DNA of 64,000 nt. Source: Pseudomonadota bacterium (lineage in GTDB: Bacteria > Myxococcota_A > UBA796 > UBA9615). Both the position numbers and the translations under genes were made by a program. Within the stretch, counting starts at the first letter, position 1; each line of letters opens with the position of its first letter. Shown here in pieces: positions 19,431 to 28,156 of this stretch. Under the pieces are notes generated by a model. The model worked only from the letters and a program-made list of their open reading frames with translations, was not told the DNA's origin and did not search any database. The stretch covers positions 1 to 64,000 of the forward strand of contig JAAESI010000331.1 in the NCBI GenBank assembly GCA_024229515.1, given 5' to 3'.

Positions 19431-21323
19431 ATGATGCTCGTGACCGGGGGGACCGGCTTCGTCGGACGCCACGTGGTGCGGCGGCTCTTGAGCCGTGGCG
19501 AATCCGTCGCGTGCCTCGTTCGTGAGGGCTCGGTGGGGCGCCTCCCCGAGGGCGTCACCGCCATCGTCGGCGACATCACCCAACCCCTGGATCCAGGCGC
19601 CTTCCCGGCCGTCGACGGGGTCATCCACCTCGCGGCGCTGTATGACCTGTCCGCGGACGAGGCCGCCTGTCGGGCCGCCAACGTCGACGGCACCCGCCAC
19701 GTGCTCGCCCTGTGCGAGGCGCTCGGCGCGACCCTGCACTACATCAGCACGGTCGGCATCGCCGAAGGGTTCGACGGCGTCTTCGACGAGACCTGCTTCG
19801 ACGAAGGCCAGAGCCACGGCCACCCCTACCCCCGCAGCAAGTTCGACGCCGAGCGCCTCGTCCGCGAGCAGACGGCCGTGCCGTGGCGCATCTACCGGCC
19901 GGGCGCGGTGGTCGGCAGCAGCATCGACGGCGCCACCGACAAGGCCGACGGGCTGTACCTCATGTTCCCGCTCATCCGGCGGCTTCGGGGCGCGCTCCCG
20001 TCGTGGGTCCCCGTGCTCGGGTTCGAGGGCGGACCGGTACCGCTGGCCCCCGTGGACTTCGTCGCCGAGGCGATCGTCGCGCTGGCCCACGCCTCGGGTC
20101 TGGACGGCCGCACCTTCCACCTGTGCGACGCCGATCCGCCCACCCTCGGCGCGGTCGGCAACACCCTCGCGAGCGCCGCTCACGCACCCCGGTTCGCGGT
20201 CCGCCTGGACCGCTCAGCCTTCGATCTCCTGCCCGGCGCCACCGCCCTGTTGAAGGGCATGGGGCCGGTCAAGCGGCTCCGGAGCAAGCACCTGGGCGGC
20301 GCCTCGGGGGCGGGCATGCTCGGCCTCGTCACCGGTCGAACCACCGTCGACGCAAACGCCACCGCGGCGGTGCTCGATGGCCTCGGCGTGGTCTGCCCGC
20401 GCTTCGAGGACTACGCCCCCAAGCTCTGGGACTACTGGGATCGCACCCTCCGCCCCCAGGACGCCCTCACCCTGGCCGGCCGCGCAGCCGGACGCGTGGT
20501 GCTCATCACCGGCGCCTCCTCAGGCATCGGTCGCGCCGCCGCCCTGGCGGTGGGGGCCGCGGGAGCCATCACGCTGCTGGTGGCCCGCAGCGCCGACAAG
20601 CTCCAGGAGGTCGCGGACCTGATCACCGAAGCCGGCGGCACCGCCCACGTGCTGCCGTGCGACTGCGCCGACCCCGAGGCGGTGGATGCCCTCGTGGCGC
20701 GCGTCGAGGCCGACTTCGGCGGCGTGCACGTGCTCGTGAACAACGCAGGCCGCTCGATCCGCCGCGGCATCGCCAACACCCGGTTCCACGACTTCGAGCG
20801 CACCATCTCGCTGAACTACCTCGGCGCGCTCCGGCTGACCCTCGGCTTCCTCCCGACGATGCGGGCCCGCGGCGACGGCCACGTGGTCAACGTGCTGACG
20901 ATGGGGCTGCAGACCCGGGTGCCCCGCTTCTCGGCCTACCTGGGGAGCAAGGCGGCGCTCGAGGCCGCCACCGCGTCCATCGGCGCGGAGGTGCTCAGCG
21001 AAGGCGTGCACTTCACCCAGGTGTACATGCCGCTGGTGCGCACCCCGATGATCGCGCCGACGGACGTCTACAAGGCGTTCCCGTCGCTGAGCCCCGAGGA
21101 GGGCGCCGCGCTGGTGACCGACGCCATCACCCGGCGTCCGATCCGCGTCAGCACTGGCCTCGGTTCGCTGTCGATGGTCTGGAGGGTGCTCGCGCCGAAG
21201 GCGGGACTGGCCATCCTCAGCCGCGGCATGAAGCTGGTTCCGGAGGACGGCACCCGCTCCACGGAGCCCAAGTCCGAACGCAGCAGCCTGATCCCGAAGA
21301 TCCTGGGCGCGTTCCACTGGTGA
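19431..21323 (+). CDS. Two-domain SDR reductase (fatty acyl-CoA reductase type fusion)
   Basis: A 630-residue fusion. The first half is an extended SDR (NAD-dependent epimerase/thioester-reductase type): TGGTGFVGRHVVRRL, HLAALYD, the catalytic STVG and YPRSK, and a VPLAPVDFVAEAI segment. The second half (from about 360) is a classical SDR: VLITGASSGIGRAAAL, VNNAGRSIRR, catalytic YLGSK, and PLVRTPMI. This order resembles mycobacterial Acr1/FcrA-like acyl-CoA reductases, which act on long-chain acyl groups to make aldehydes or alcohols. ATG 19431 has GGGAGAGGA just upstream. Substrate is inferred from architecture only. Confidence 0.8.
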   Translation: MMLVTGGTGFVGRHVVRRLLSRGESVACLVREGSVGRLPEGVTAIVGDITQPLDPGAFPAVDGVIHLAALYDLSADEAACRAANVDGTRHVLALCEALGATLHYISTVGIAEGFDGVFDETCFDEGQSHGHPYPRSKFDAERLVREQTAVPWRIYRPGAVVGSSIDGATDKADGLYLMFPLIRRLRGALPSWVPVLGFEGGPVPLAPVDFVAEAIVALAHASGLDGRTFHLCDADPPTLGAVGNTLASAAHAPRFAVRLDRSAFDLLPGATALLKGMGPVKRLRSKHLGGASGAGMLGLVTGRTTVDANATAAVLDGLGVVCPRFEDYAPKLWDYWDRTLRPQDALTLAGRAAGRVVLITGASSGIGRAAALAVGAAGAITLLVARSADKLQEVADLITEAGGTAHVLPCDCADPEAVDALVARVEADFGGVHVLVNNAGRSIRRGIANTRFHDFERTISLNYLGALRLTLGFLPTMRARGDGHVVNVLTMGLQTRVPRFSAYLGSKAALEAATASIGAEVLSEGVHFTQVYMPLVRTPMIAPTDVYKAFPSLSPEEGAALVTDAITRRPIRVSTGLGSLSMVWRVLAPKAGLAILSRGMKLVPEDGTRSTEPKSERSSLIPKILGAFHW

Positions 21324-21403
21324 GCCTGGCCTGAGCTCCGCGGCTCGACCCGCGACTCCCCTGGCGTCCCTCTGCCCGAGCACTCTCGCGCGCGTTGGTT
21401 AAG

Positions 21404-23383
21404 GTGCGCACCAACGTGCTCACCCCCGTGGGAACCGTGGCCTGCCTCACCGCGCCGGCCCTCCCGCTGACGTCGTGCGATCCCAGCCTGATCGACGGCT
21501 CCCGGGGTGAGCCGGTGCTCTCCTCGACCGCCACCTGGTCGGCGTTGGGCGGGCAGCTCGAAGCGGAGTTCGCCCAGCAGGTCCGGTCCGCCGGCGACGT
21601 CAACGCCGACGGCTACGACGACGTGCTCGTGGGGTCGGCTTCGCGGACCTCGCCATCGGCGCCCCCAACCAGGACGACGTCGGCAACGTGCACGTCTTCC
21701 TGGGGAGCTCCACGGGGTTCGGCGCGAACCCGGACTGGACGTCGGCGGGCTCCAGCATCCCCGGCGTGGAGTTCGGCGCGGCGGTCGTATGGGCCGGCGA
21801 CGTCGACGCCGACGGCCACGACGATCTGCTGATCGGCTCCCCCAGCTTCGGCAACTCGGTCGAAGAGCAGGGGTCGGCCAACCTCTTCTACGGCACCGCC
21901 ACCGGCCCGGGCCCCTCGGGGCTGACCATCGTCGGCACGGTCACCAACTCCAACCTCGGCGCGTCGCTCGCGGGCGGGGACATCGACGGAGACGGCTACA
22001 GCGATCTCGCCATCGGCATCCCCGGCGGCAGCTCGCTGAACCCCGGCGGAGAGGTCGAGATCTTCCTCGGCGGGCCGGGCATCGACGGCCTCCCCGAGTA
22101 CACGCTGTCCACCACGTCCTTCTTCGGGGGCGACTTCGGCGAGGCGGTCGCGGTCGGCGACACCAACGGCGACGGGTACGGCGACATCGGCGTCGGCATC
22201 CCCGGCGCCACCAGCGGCGACGGCGCGATCGCGCTGTACCTGGGCTCCACGGCCGGGCCGGCCACGAGCCCCGCCACCCTCCTCCTGGGCGACACCTCGA
22301 CGGCGCAGGAGTTTGGCCTCACCCTCGCCTTCAGCGACATCGACGGCGACCGCCGCTCCGACCTCATCGGCGGCGCCCCCAGCCACAACAGCGAGACCGG
22401 CCGGGCACGCTTCTTCCGCGCCAGCACATCCGAGGGAGACGACCCCCACCCCGTTCCCGCGCACACCCGGGCCGAGCGGGTGGACGGCTCGCTCATCCTG
22501 CTGGGCACCCGGTCGGACGACCCCAACGGCTTCTACGCCGTCACCGAAGCCCGGGGCGCCCACGGCCGCACGGACCTGCGCATGCAGATCGAGGTCAAGG
22601 CGCTGGGCGTGCCCTTCGACGGCACCGGCCTCGTCACCGGACCTCCCTCGGACACCGGGCTGAACGGCATCGACCTGTCCGAGGGCATCGCCGGGCTGAG
22701 CTCGGACATCGAGTACCACTGGCGCGCACGGCATCTGCGACGCGGTGGAGATCGACGATCTCGACGGCGACGGCTTCTCCCCGCCGGCGGACTGCGACGA
22801 CAACAACCCCGCCATCAACCCCGACGCGGCCGAGTCCTGCGACGCTGTCGACAGCGACTGCGACAACGATCTGGTGGACGGGTTCGCCAACTTCGACGGC
22901 GACCTCGAACCCAACTGCATCGACGACGACGACGACAACGACGGCGACCCCGACGCTACCGACTGCGACGACTTCAACGCCGCCATCCACGTCGGCGCGA
23001 CCGAGTCCTGCGACACCATCGACAGCGACTGCGACGGCTCCCTCGTGGACGGCTTCGACGACAGCGACGGGGACGGCACCCCCGACTGCGTCGACAGCGA
23101 CGACGACGACGTGCCCGACTGCGTGGACTTCGACGGCGACGGCGACGGCGCGGACGCCTCCGTCGACTGCAACGACGACGACGACACCATCTACCCGGGC
23201 GCGCCGGAGCTCTGCGACGACGAGGACACCGACTCCGGCCTCGATGCGACCGCCTTCGCGGAGCTGACCGTCGGCACGTTTCTGACCGCGAACCTGCTCC
23301 CCGTCACGCTCGGCAACATCCTCGGCGGCAGCGTGCTCGTCGCCCTCGTCTACTGGATCATCGACCTGCGTCCACGCGCGTAG
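21404..23383 (+). pseudogene. FG-GAP/MopE repeat surface protein, broken by two out-of-frame junctions
   Basis: The N-terminus looks like an export signal (VLTPVGTVACLTAPALPLTSC) and enters an FG-GAP repeat, DVNADGYDDVLVG. At about 21640 the frame changes, and the next readable codons are GFADLAIGAPNQDDVGN, the end of a later FG-GAP unit. Motifs normally about 60 residues apart are thus fused, pointing to an internal deletion. The propeller continues (GDIDGDGYSDLAIGIPGG and others), then a YHWRAR module stops abruptly at about 22728. The frame shifts again into a MopE region (DCDDNNPAINPDAAESCD and others) that ends in a hydrophobic helix and PRA at 23383. Originally a secreted, probably surface, beta-propeller and metal-binding protein. 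Real decay and assembly collapse of repeats are both possible. Confidence 0.7.
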
Positions 23384-23392
23384 ACTCCCGCC

Positions 23393-23788
23393 ATGCCCCC
23401 GCGCACCGCGACCTGCACCTGCGGAGCCCTCCGCGCGATCTGCGCCGAGGAGCCGATCCGCACCTCGGTCTGCCACTGCTACGCCTGCCAGCGCCGCACC
23501 GGGAGCGCGTTCGGCGTGCAGGCGCGCTTCGACGCGGCCGCGGTCACCCTCGAGGGGGACGCGACCGAGTTCCTCCGGGTCGGCGACGGGGGCGCGCGGG
23601 TGACCTTCCGCTTCTGCCCGACCTGCGGTGACACCCTCAGCTACACCCTCGATGTGTTCCCCGACGCCGTCGTGATCCCGGTTGGGGCCTTCGGCGACCG
23701 CGACTTCCCCGCGCCCACCAGCTCGGTCTACGACGCGCGTCAGCACCCATGGGTTGAACTGCACGGCCTCCTGCATCGTATGGACTGA
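23393..23788 (+). CDS. GFA/CENP-V family zinc-binding protein
   Basis: A 131-residue cytoplasmic protein of the GFA (glutathione-dependent formaldehyde-activating enzyme-like) family. The cysteine pattern is typical: CTCG at 8-11, CHCYACQ at 27-33, then RFCPTCGDTL at 73-82 with Cys75 and Cys78. Family members bind zinc, but the substrate of most is unknown, so the glutathione name should not be taken literally. It starts 9 bp after the broken FG-GAP gene and is followed 2 bp later by the FAD oxidoreductase, so the three downstream genes probably form one operon. Confidence 0.85.
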   Translation: MPPRTATCTCGALRAICAEEPIRTSVCHCYACQRRTGSAFGVQARFDAAAVTLEGDATEFLRVGDGGARVTFRFCPTCGDTLSYTLDVFPDAVVIPVGAFGDRDFPAPTSSVYDARQHPWVELHGLLHRMD

Positions 23789-23790
23789 GC

Positions 23791-25227
23791 ATGAAGCCCC
23801 CCGCCCATGCAACAGAAGCCGCGATCGTCGGCGGCGGCCCCGCCGGCATGACGGCGGCGCTGTTGCTGGCCCGACGCGGCCGGCGCGTGACGCTGCTGGA
23901 GCGGGCCCCCGAGCTGGGCGGCCTGTGGTCTTCCCGCATGGACGACGACGGCTTCTTCCGTGGCGACAACTCCTGCAAGGTCTTCCAGAACACCTACTTC
24001 ACCGCCCCGCACCTGTTCCGCATGATCGGAACGGACTGGGAGGCCCACTTCACCCAGCGCTACGACCTCACCAACGACTGGCTGCGGCCGTTCGTGGCGG
24101 ACCTGACGTGGCGCGACCGCCGCATCCTCGTGGGCGCCTGGCTGAAGCACCGGCTGGGCCGCGGCCGCTACCACGAGATCTCGGCGCTGGAGTTCATGAC
24201 CGAGCGCGGCCTCAGCGACCCCTGCCAGGCGTGGCTCCGGGCCACCGCCCTGGGGGGCATCGCGGGCACCCTCCGCATGACGATGTGGGAGTTCTTCCAG
24301 CGGATGGGGACCAACGCCATCGGCATCATCGGGCGGGAGCAGGGGCCGCTGTTCTGGAACACCCAGCCGCCCAACGGCCCCGGCGGGTTCGTTCCCCCGT
24401 GGCGCCGAGCGCTGGAGGAGGCGGGGGTCACGATCCGGACCGGCGAGTCGGTCGCCTCGATCCGCCGGGGAGCCGACGGTCGAGGGGCCCAGCTGACGAC
24501 CGAGGCGGGCGCGGAGCTGGATGCGGACGCCGTGTTCCTCGCGGTCCCTCCGCCCGCGCTGGGGGCGATCCTGGACGGCTCCGACCGCTCCCTGGCCGCC
24601 GGCCTGGGCATGCCGTCGCTGGAGGAGTACCTCGCCCGGTCGCGCTACGAGCACGTCGGCATCGCCTGGTTCTTCGACCGCCCCTTCGAGTTGCCCCTGG
24701 GGGGCAACTGCGTGCGCGACGGCTGGCACCCGATCCTGGTGCCCCACCCGCAGTACGAGCCGCACCTGCGGGCCCCCGCGCGGACCGTCGTGGTGGGTTC
24801 GGTGGCGACGGACACGACCTTCCGCCACCAACGGCTCGGCACACTCGCCAGCGAGTACACCACCGAAGAGCTGGCCCAGATCCTCTGGGAGGACGAGCGG
24901 CTCATCGACCCGACCCTGCCCGAGCCGATCGACGTGGAGGTCATGGGGAACTCGAGTGCGACCCAGATCGTGCGGAGCGGCCCCCTGCCCGTCCAAGTCG
25001 ACGGAGCCGACGTCTACATCGCCACCAACCTCCACGGCCAGGCGCCCTACTTCACCGCCTCGCTGGAGTCGGCCATCCAGGCGGGCGCGATCGCGGCCCA
25101 GGCGTTCGACCCGACCGTCGAGGAGCTGCCGATGGGGCGCCGCCGTCCCCTCCCCTGGCCGTCCGGGTCGGCCCCCGCGGAGTCCCACCCGGCCCCGCTG
25201 CTCCCCACCGCCGATGCGCCGACTTGA
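23791..25227 (+). CDS. FAD-dependent NAD(P)-binding oxidoreductase
   Basis: A 478-residue flavoprotein. The Rossmann nucleotide-binding motif AAIVGGGPAGMTAALLLARRG lies at 11-31, followed by LLERAPELGGLWS. The C-terminal FAD-contact region reads GADVYIATNLHGQAPYFTASLESAIQAG, as in amine-oxidase and protoporphyrinogen-oxidase-like enzymes. The middle is specific to this protein (WRDRRILVGAWLKHRL, MTMWEFFQRMGTN). The last 30 residues are Pro-rich and overlap the next gene by 14 bp. No substrate can be named. The partnership with a GFA protein and a SRPBCC protein suggests a small lipophilic substrate, which is inference. Confidence 0.85.
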   Translation: MKPPAHATEAAIVGGGPAGMTAALLLARRGRRVTLLERAPELGGLWSSRMDDDGFFRGDNSCKVFQNTYFTAPHLFRMIGTDWEAHFTQRYDLTNDWLRPFVADLTWRDRRILVGAWLKHRLGRGRYHEISALEFMTERGLSDPCQAWLRATALGGIAGTLRMTMWEFFQRMGTNAIGIIGREQGPLFWNTQPPNGPGGFVPPWRRALEEAGVTIRTGESVASIRRGADGRGAQLTTEAGAELDADAVFLAVPPPALGAILDGSDRSLAAGLGMPSLEEYLARSRYEHVGIAWFFDRPFELPLGGNCVRDGWHPILVPHPQYEPHLRAPARTVVVGSVATDTTFRHQRLGTLASEYTTEELAQILWEDERLIDPTLPEPIDVEVMGNSSATQIVRSGPLPVQVDGADVYIATNLHGQAPYFTASLESAIQAGAIAAQAFDPTVEELPMGRRRPLPWPSGSAPAESHPAPLLPTADAPT

Positions 25228-25666
25228 GCTGAGCACCGAGCTGCCGGCCTCGGCCGAGGCGGCGTGGGAGGCGCTGATCGACACGTCCGGCTGGCCCCGC
25301 TGGGGGCGGCTGGTGGTCTCGGCCGAAGGTGAGTTCGAGGCGGGGAGCCGCTGGACCATGCAGCTGCGGGGCGGCCCCGGTCCCCGCACGATGCGGCCGT
25401 ACTTCGTGTCGATGGGGGCGCCCCGCGAGATCGTCTTCGAGACCCGCCTGGGCGGCGGCGCGGTGCGCATGCAGCACGCCTTCGAGGTCGAGGCGCGAGG
25501 CGGCGGATCCGTCCTCCACCAGCGGTTCGAAGCGACGGGCCCGGCGGTGCCGCTGCTGTGGCGGTGGCTCCGGGCGGGGATGCTGCAGTTCGATCAGCTG
25601 GGCGACGACCTCGCGGCGCAGTTGAGCAGTTCGGAGCCGGCGAGCCAGGCGTCGTCCTCGGCGTAG
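25214..25666 (+). CDS. SRPBCC (START-like) ligand-binding protein
   Basis: A 150-residue protein beginning MRRLELSTELPASAEAAWEAL and showing the SRPBCC or polyketide-cyclase pattern: an initial beta strand, the DTSGWPRWGRLV segment, EFEAGSRWTMQL, PREIVFETRL, HAFEVEARGGGSVL and a long C-terminal helix. Such folds bind hydrophobic ligands. ATG 25214 lies inside the preceding oxidoreductase, a 14-bp overlap that implies coupling. The last 20 residues overlap the end of the converging L,D-transpeptidase by 73 bp and may not be conserved. Confidence 0.75.
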   Translation: MRRLELSTELPASAEAAWEALIDTSGWPRWGRLVVSAEGEFEAGSRWTMQLRGGPGPRTMRPYFVSMGAPREIVFETRLGGGAVRMQHAFEVEARGGGSVLHQRFEATGPAVPLLWRWLRAGMLQFDQLGDDLAAQLSSSEPASQASSSA

Positions 25667-26226
25667 GCGAACAGGGCGCTGCCACCGGAAATGGCGTCGA
25701 TGAGCTCGCGCGAAATCCCCGGGCGCACGGCGGGGCACCCCAGGAGCGGCCCAGGCGTCCGGTCGCTTCGACGAACGCTCCGGGGGCGTAGTTGGCGCCG
25801 TGCATGACGATGGCGCGCTCGCGAGCGCGGCCGTTCCAGCCCGGCTCGAGGCCGTCGAGGCGCAGGGAGTAGCCGTTCTTGCCGGTGTAGGTCTCGGCGG
25901 TGACGAAGAGGCCGAAGCTGCTCTGGTGGCTGCCCTCGACGTCCGAGAAGGTCCTGGCGTGGTTCTCCCCGGTGCCCTTGCCGTGGGCGACGCGCTCGGC
26001 GAACAAAACGGCGGCGGCGGGATCGAGGACCCACAGCCGCACGTCCGTCGAGGGGAGGCGGTAGTCGATGACGGTGAGCGGCCCTCCGGAGTCGAGGTCT
26101 CCGCGCGCGGAGGCGCACACGACGGCCTTGCGGGCGGCGTCCACGAGGGTCGCCGGGGCCGGCAGGGCCGGTGGAGGAGGGCGCAGCGGCGAGAAGGACG
26201 GCCACCAACGTCAAGAGCATGCGCAC
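25594..26226 (-). pseudogene. L,D-transpeptidase-like protein with two single-base frameshifts
   Basis: Reading three consecutive frames restores one protein: a signal sequence (MLLTLVAVLLAAAPSS), then a domain beginning PATLVDAARKAVVCA and including LTVIDYRLPSTDVRLWVLD, VAHGKGTGENHA, FSDVEGSHQSSFG and IVMHGANYAPGAF. The last frame gives the catalytic SWGCPAV-type end, then LIDAISGGSALFAYAEDD. The His and Cys of the YkuD-like active site are both present. The first shift fits one extra G in GGGG at 26155-26158. The second fits one missing C in CCCC at 25737-25740. It would cross-link or remodel peptidoglycan in the periplasm. Because both shifts lie in short homopolymers, a sequencing error is as likely as a true pseudogene. 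Confidence 0.75.
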
Positions 26227-26328
26227 GGGGCAACCCTGCGTTCGCCAGGGCGGAGAATCCAGGGGTCCCTTACGATGCGGCGCGCTGGCCTCGGGGGCTG
26301 ATCACCGAGCCGGCGTTGGGAGCTTCTC

Positions 26329-27066
26329 ATGCAGGACTTCGTGGACCTGGGTACCGCCGACTTCCGCGCGATGGAGTCCGCCGACGGGCTCGCCGACTAC
26401 GTCTTCTGGGGCGCCGACGCGGCGAAGCTCGCCGGCGAGATGGGCGCCCCCGAGCTGGGCGAAGGCCACTACGGCTGGCTGGACGTCGCGGTCGACGACA
26501 TCGGCGCCAAGGCCGGTCCCCTGCAGGCGTTGGCGGTCGAGCGCAGCCTCCAGGTCGGCATGGACTACCGGCCCCACTGCAACCTGAACCGGCTGAACGC
26601 TCAGATCCGCGCCTCCCAGGACCACACGGGCGAGCTGAGGCTCCCCGCCGGCCGCGTCGTGGGGTGCCAGAACCGCTGGGGAGACGGGCTCTTCGGAGCC
26701 GCCCGCGACGTCGACGCCGACGGACGGGTCGTGCGAGTCCGGATGGAGTTGGGGACGGAGAAGCGGCAGGCGACGATGCGTCAGGTGAGGATTCGCCGGC
26801 AGGGCGCGATCCTCACCAAGGCCATCCTCGATGGAGAGCCGATTCGCTTTGCCGAGCGGCTGGATCCGTCGAGCGCCCCCGAGGACAGCGGCTGGTTCTT
26901 CAGCGCGGGGGTCGAGACGCCCGAGTTCATGGCCGATTCGAGCAACCTCCCGGTGGAGGCGGTGGGGGTCCTGCTTCGGGACCACCCGGGACTCGAAGCC
27001 ATCATCGACGCACCGGTGGGGACGTTGTTCCGCCACGAGGGCGAGGAGTTCGTCGTCGACGGCTAG
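26329..27066 (+). CDS. Protein with C-terminal DUF2185 (Imm33-like) domain
   Basis: A 245-residue protein. The N-terminal two-thirds has no motif I recognise but looks globular. The C-terminal 60 residues match DUF2185: GWFFSAGVETPEFM, then NLPVEAVGVLLRDHPGLEAI and APVGTLFRHEGEEF. This domain occurs in immunity proteins of bacterial toxin systems and in free-standing proteins. No toxin gene is adjacent, so an immunity role is unproven. Its TAG stop shares CTAG with the converging inositol-monophosphatase-like gene. Confidence 0.7.
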   Translation: MQDFVDLGTADFRAMESADGLADYVFWGADAAKLAGEMGAPELGEGHYGWLDVAVDDIGAKAGPLQALAVERSLQVGMDYRPHCNLNRLNAQIRASQDHTGELRLPAGRVVGCQNRWGDGLFGAARDVDADGRVVRVRMELGTEKRQATMRQVRIRRQGAILTKAILDGEPIRFAERLDPSSAPEDSGWFFSAGVETPEFMADSSNLPVEAVGVLLRDHPGLEAIIDAPVGTLFRHEGEEFVVDG

Positions 27067-27917
27067 TCGGCCAGGAGCGCCAACGCCTGCCGGGCGAGCG
27101 CCTCGTTCGAGGCGGACACGAAGTCGATCTGAGCGTCGACGGCCAACGGCAGGTCGGCCACGTCGGCTCCCTCGAGGGTGAGCGTCACGCCTCCCGCGGC
27201 GCGCAGGATCGTCATCGAAGCCAGGAGGTTGGCCCCCTCGGATCCCTTCCGGCACTCCACCCGGAGGTGGGCGGCGCCCCGCGCGATGTGCCCGACCTCC
27301 GTGGAGGCGGTGTCGAATCCGCGGACGTCCGCGACCGCGGCGACAAACCGCTCGGCCGCCACCGCCGCGCGACCGCCGAGGGTGGGGCCGTAGCCCAGGT
27401 TCAGGTAGGCGGCCGCCTCGGCCAGCCGTTCCGGTGCGTTCGCCCGGGCATCGCAGCGGAACTCCCGGTCGTGAAAGGCCGAGCGGTACAGCGCGCCGCC
27501 GTCGGCCGTCCAGTACTCGTCCCCGCTGACCAGCCCGCGCACGTAGCCGAAGCCCAGATCACCGAACGTGGCCCCGGGGCCGACCTCGGTGATCGCGAGG
27601 GCGAAGCCGGGATCGCCCACCCAGCGGTCGCAGTTGGTCGAGCCGTCGATCGGGTCGAGGATCACGGTGAAGGCGTCGCCGCCGGCGAACACCTCACCTT
27701 CCCCCTCGATCACCACGCGGGCCGCCGCCCCCGAACGCTCCATCACGGCGAGGATCGCCGCCGAGATCCGGCCGTCGATGCCGTGCTTGCCCTTGAGATC
27801 GGTGCCCCCCACGAGCCGGACCCCGCCCGGGGAGGCGTGCGCCTTCAGCTGCGCGACGACGGCGTCGCCCAGCTCCCGTGCGAGCGCGAGGAAGTCCACC
27901 GCCAGATCAACCGCCAC
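27063..27917 (-). CDS. Inositol-monophosphatase-like phosphatase
   Basis: A 284-residue cytosolic protein of the IMPase/FBPase family. Metal site 1 is present: VVIEGEGE near 69-75 for the first Glu and the LDPIDGSTN motif at 87-95 with Asp88 and Asp91. Strands typical of the fold follow (GFGYVRGLVSG, FDTASTEVGHIARGAAHLRVE). The C-terminal WDxAA motif that supplies a further metal Asp is not seen; in the by-eye alignment it reads AN before LLASMTILRAAGG. The start is GTG 27915-27917. The substrate could be an inositol phosphate, fructose bisphosphate or another sugar phosphate. Confidence 0.75.
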   Translation of the reverse strand: MAVDLAVDFLALARELGDAVVAQLKAHASPGGVRLVGGTDLKGKHGIDGRISAAILAVMERSGAAARVVIEGEGEVFAGGDAFTVILDPIDGSTNCDRWVGDPGFALAITEVGPGATFGDLGFGYVRGLVSGDEYWTADGGALYRSAFHDREFRCDARANAPERLAEAAAYLNLGYGPTLGGRAAVAAERFVAAVADVRGFDTASTEVGHIARGAAHLRVECRKGSEGANLLASMTILRAAGGVTLTLEGADVADLPLAVDAQIDFVSASNEALARQALALLAD

Positions 27918-28080
27918 GCTTGTCCTCCGGACTCTGTGCCATCGCGTTCGACCCTACCGAACCAGCCGGCTTGACGATGTGGCCGACCGATGGCCGGTTC
28001 ACGCGCCAGATCACGTCGACATAGGACATCTCGCCACCAGATGGCGGGTTCAGGTGACAGATCACGTCGACATCCGGCAT
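27907..28080 (-). CDS. Possible 57-residue leader ORF with 17-residue repeats
   Basis: A small open frame from ATG 28078-28080 to TGA 27907-27909. It begins MPDVDVICHLNPPSGGE, repeated as MSYVDVIWRVNRPSVGH (17 residues each, sharing VDVI, N and PS), followed by a less regular tail. It overlaps the start of the phosphatase gene by 11 bp, so translation could be coupled. The repeat period of 51 bp keeps the frame, which argues for coding. There is no good Shine-Dalgarno, so expression is uncertain. It could equally be an untranslated tandem repeat. Confidence 0.3.
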   Translation of the reverse strand: MPDVDVICHLNPPSGGEMSYVDVIWRVNRPSVGHIVKPAGSVGSNAMAQSPEDKRGG

Positions 28081-28090
28081 GTCGCCGCCA
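27989..28090. repeat. 51-bp tandem repeat, two copies plus partial third
   Basis: Units 27989-28039 and 28040-28090 share gatggc, the central cagatcacgtcgaca block and cca at the end. A third partial unit starts at 28091. The array fills the region between the divergent phosphatase and lipoprotein genes. The 239 bp between 27918 and 28156 holds nothing else that I can identify. Confidence 0.75.
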
Positions 28091-28156
28091 GATGCCGCCC
28101 AGCGCAGGAACGAACCGGCCCGCTGCCCCGGTCAACTCGGTGTATAGACTCCTGTC

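Noticed and set aside
21324..21403. A transcription terminator after the SDR fusion
   Set aside because: The GC-rich stretch has no stable stem followed by T residues that I can see.
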